In this document: positions 61,118 to 64,000 of the stretch, piece after piece
How positions within the stretch are numbered: the first letter of the stretch is position 1
How the letters are laid out: each line of letters begins with the position of its first letter
Source: Plazaster borealis
Lineage: Eukaryota; Echinodermata; Asteroidea; Forcipulatida; Labidiasteridae
Assembly: GCA_021014325.1 (NCBI GenBank)
Contig: JAJGQC010000365.1
Location: 1 to 64,000 of the forward strand
Direction: 5' to 3'
Length of the DNA: 64,000 nt
Program-made: the position numbers and the translations under genes
The notes under the pieces: generated by a model
Databases searched by the model: none
What the model saw: the letters and a program-made list of their open reading frames with translations, nothing else
Told to the model about the DNA's origin: nothing

Positions 61118-62457
61118 ACACTTTTTTCCAGATTCAATTTGAAATTTTATTAATTTTTTTAATTATTTATTTATTTATTATTTATTCATGCAACAACACA
61201 CTAATTTTGGAGGCCTTCGGAGGAGCAACCTCAAAGTAGCCGGCGGCGCTCAGTTCCCCACCAACTGGCCGGACAGACTCGGTCCGTGATCAAAGGAAGA
61301 TCGAGAGAGCGCATCGGGCATGGGTCTTCCTAGGTCGCGGGCCCCGGCGGGACCCTTGCCTTGGTGGCGCGGGGTCCTCCAGGAAGACGGCAAAGTACGG
61401 AGTTGGAGGCCTTATGAGGAGCAACCTCAAAATATTTATTATTAGTATCTTTTTATTTTTTATTTAATTTTATTTATTTATTTATTTTTTTTTTTGGGGG
61501 GGGGGGTGGGGGTCCAACTTTTAACATTATTGTGTTTATTTTGTATCTGTCTAGTATAGAATATTTTAAGGGCCTACAAAATATTCATGAGGCCGTCGAT
61601 CCGTTTTATTCCCAATTCACCGTATTTTTGACCGCATGGGGGCGTATGTAAACCGAATTCACGTCATGCAAAATAAGTAAACAAACTGGGTTTTTGCATT
61701 GCTGTTATTATGTTGATGTATTTCCTCATTGATGCAAGAAAACTGCATACAGGCAATTTGAATTTTTTGGAATTTTTTTATTTATTTTTTATTGTTATTT
61801 TTTATTCATGCAACAACACACTAGAAGATACAAAGAATATTGCAGCTGCATTGTTTAATATTTGCGTTGCATTTATTTTGGAGGCCTTCGGAGGAGCAAC
61901 CTCAAAGGGGCCGGCGGCGCTCCGTTCCCCACCAACTGGCCGGACAGACTCGGTCCGTGATCAAAGGAGGATCGAGAGAGCACATCGGGCATGGGTCTTC
62001 CTAGGTCGCGGGCCCCGGCGGGACCCTTGCCTTGGTGGCGCAGGGGTCCTCCAGGAAGACGGCAAAGTACGGAGTTGGAGGCCTTATGAGGAGCAACCTC
62101 AAAATATTTATTATTAATCTCTTTTTATTTTTTATTTAATTTTATCTATTTATTTATTTATTTATTTTTTCTGGGGGGGGTGGGGGTCCAACTTTTAACA
62201 TTATTGTGTTTATTTTGTATCTGTCTAGTATAGAATATTTTAAGGGCCTACAAAATATTCATGAGGCCGTCGATCCGTTTTATTCCCAATTCACCGTATT
62301 TTTGACCGCATTGTAAACCGAATTCACGTCATGCAAAATAAGTAAACAAACTGGGTTTTTGCATTGCTGTTATCATGTTGATGTATTTCCTCATTGATGC
62401 AAGAAAACTGCATACAGGCAATTAAAATAAGATGAAACTGTTATTGTGATGCAAGAG

Positions 62458-62937
62458 GGTGCACCACACTAAATAAGCCAAAATTCATGCGCCAAGCTAC
62501 TTCCCATAATTTGTAAACCCACAACTTATTTTTAATTATAACGTTTTAGGGGTCATGCAATTAATAGATTGTGTAAATATAAAAATCTATCACAACCTGG
62601 GGGTTCTGTGCTTCAACTTTTGAGGAGACTTGATAAATTTAGGCGTTAAAGTTGGTCCTATTTGACCGGGGAAGTGGAGAAGTGCTTCACGAAAACTGGC
62701 AGCAAGTCGGTTTGGGAAAAAAACAAATAAATTGTGTTTTTTTCTTCTGGAGTAGTTAGCAAAAATTCCAAACGGTTGACCTGCCAAAAATTGAAAAGAA
62801 TTCTGAAGTTCAGTTGTCCGGAAATATATCTGATTGGTTTTCAAGAGGCTGAGAGACTTTGAAATATTTGTTGAGTATTTTTGAATAATTATCATTTAGC
62901 GTTGGTTGCTATGTGAGTTTATTTAGTGTGGTGCACC
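62458..62937. mobile_element. MITE-like element, full copy (unit 43)
   Basis: The only full copy in the right part of the window. Both inverted repeats and the CAAGAG/CAAGAT flanks are kept. The interior shows small changes (GTTTTAGGGGTC, ATAAAAATC). Confidence 0.6.
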
Positions 62938-63061
62938 CAAGATAATTCCCTGATGAAAACGCCCGCCCTCCCTCATGCGGTTAAAAATAGTTATGGCCAA
63001 TTATAGTTGCACGTAGATTCCAAGCTACATACAATGTAAAAATCCCGGGATTAAGTACCGA

Positions 63062-63372
63062 CACTAACTAGCACAGTTGGATAAGTGCCGGGACTGTTTC
63101 ACGCTCAGACGCCCCGGTCTGGGTTCGAGTCCGGCTGGACCTATATATAGGTACAAGACTGCTTGATGTGGCTAAAGCGTGACTGGGGTTCTGTCTTGTC
63201 TCCTCCCCTGATGGACAGCACCAATTCAAAGGCTAGGATCGGAAACAGGGGAGGACATGCTGTGGGTCGGATGCCACGCCAGAAGGGAACTAGGGAAGCC
63301 GGATAGGGGCCAGTGTGTGCTATTAAACTGATTCCTGTGCCTGAAAGCCCGACAACCACAGCGTAACTTTTT
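63062..63372 (+). mobile_element. tRNA-derived SINE, copy 44
   Basis: A box 63069-63080, B box 63122-63132, T5 63368-63372. Private TTCCTGTGCC. Confidence 0.8.
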
Positions 63373-64000
63373 ACCCTTTTTTTCCAGATTCAATTTGATT
63401 TTTTTTGAATATTTTATTTTGTTATTTTTTATTTTTTATTCATGCAACAACACACTTATTTTGGAGGCCTTCGGAGGAGCAACCTCAAAGGGGCCGGCGG
63501 CGCTCCGTTCCCCACCAACTGGCCGGACAGACTCGGTCCGTGATCAAAGGAGGATCGAAAGAGCACATCGGGCATGGGTCTTCCTAGGTCGCGGGCCCCG
63601 GCGGGACCCTTGCCTTGGTGGCGCGGGGTCCTCCAGGAAGACGGCAAAGTACGGAGTTGGAGGCCTTATGAGGAGCAACCTCAAAATATTTATTATTAAT
63701 ATCTTTTTATTTTTATTTATTTTTTTTTATTTTTTTAAATTTTTTTTTATTATTATTATTTTTTTTTGGGGTGGGGTGGGGTCCAACTTTTAACATTATT
63801 GTGTTTATTTTGTATCTGTCTAGTATAGAATATTTTAAGGGCCTACAAAATATTCATGAGGCCGTCGATCCGTTTTATTCCCAATTCACCGTATTTTTTG
63901 ACCTGCCAAAAATTGAAAAGAATTCTGAAGTTCAGTTGTCCGAAAAATATATCTGATTGGTTTTCAAGAGGCTGAGAGACTTTGAAATATTTATTGAGTA
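63062..64000 (+). repeat. Unit 44, class S-like, cut by window end
   Basis: GC block 63463-63686. Its right part carries GTCCGAAAAATAT, the marker of the 49-53 kb subfamily. The sequence ends inside the right-half MITE remnant. Confidence 0.88.

Larger units (their letters stand above)
60809..63061 (+). repeat. Unit 43, class L2
   Basis: GC blocks 61209-61432 (with GGAAGATCG as in unit 42) and 61880-62104, full MITE 62458-62937. The stretch 61038-61253 is unusually diverged. Confidence 0.9.
1081..64000 (+). repeat. Composite satellite array: 44 head-to-tail units, 60 GC blocks
   Basis: Forty-four consecutive copies of a SINE-led unit lie in the same orientation with no foreign sequence between them. 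Start-to-start distances fall into four classes: S 1,096-1,124 bp, M 1,758-1,820, L1 1,607-1,648 and L2 2,253-2,300. By eye, units agree almost base for base outside homopolymers and (ATTT)n spacers. The array is open at the right window edge. Many short ORFs exist in it, but they repeat because the DNA repeats, cross module boundaries and shift with homopolymer length, so none is called as a gene. Confidence 0.97.

Noticed and set aside
1081..64000. Ribosomal DNA intergenic spacer or 5S array
   Set aside because: No 18S, 5.8S, 28S or 5S sequence is recognisable in any unit, and the promoter has tRNA-type A and B boxes rather than the 5S internal control region.
1081..64000. CRISPR array or prokaryotic mobile element
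   Set aside because: Repeats are 1.1-2.3 kb with no short repeat/unique spacer pattern, no bacterial genes and clear eukaryotic retroelement features.

Overview
The window is a long eukaryotic tandem-repeat (satellite) array with one flank visible. It shows no convincing protein-coding gene, rRNA or prokaryotic feature. Each repeat unit carries a tRNA-derived SINE with RNA polymerase III A and B boxes, AT-rich (ATTT)n spacers and a T-run/G-run tract. That combination points to an animal nuclear genome. The lineage cannot be fixed from the sequence; an invertebrate is a guess.

Layout. Positions 1-484 are non-repetitive AT-rich flank, with one possible short first exon (ATG at 256, GTAAGT donor at 290) encoding a presequence-like peptide. 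Positions 485-1080 are a diverged edge copy of part of the repeat, with its own internal duplication. From about 1081 to the window end (64000) the array is continuous: 44 consecutive units (the last cut by the window), all on the + strand, and 60 copies of a GC-rich block. It continues beyond the right edge.

Unit architecture, best seen in the near-complete unit 7228-8875: tRNA-derived SINE (about 311 bp, ending in a T5 pol III terminator), T-rich spacer with a (C)CAG acceptor-like site, a 52-bp segment, a 225-bp GC-rich block bounded by 27-bp direct repeats, an (ATTT)n/T-run/G-run tract, an AT-rich single-copy-like segment, an about 480-bp MITE-like element with 20-bp terminal inverted repeats, and a right flank with the palindrome AATCCCGGGATT leading into the next SINE.

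Four length classes recur: S about 1.11 kb, M about 1.77 kb, L1 about 1.6 kb and L2 about 2.28 kb. Three deletions explain all of them: 52 bp in the spacer, about 483 bp between two TTGACC hexamers that removes the left part of the MITE, and about 971 bp between two CAATT pentamers that removes a MITE plus a SINE and so fuses two units. Full-MITE units occur only at 1.1-15 kb and 60.8-63 kb. The middle (about 16.7-49.7 kb) is dominated by alternating X and Y variants of the S unit, a dimeric higher-order repeat of about 2.22 kb.

The most interesting possibility is that the satellite was assembled from a SINE and a DNA-transposon relic and now holds 43 copies of an apparently intact pol III promoter/terminator cassette in 61 kb. 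Whether it is transcribed cannot be told from sequence, because array homogenisation alone would also preserve the boxes.
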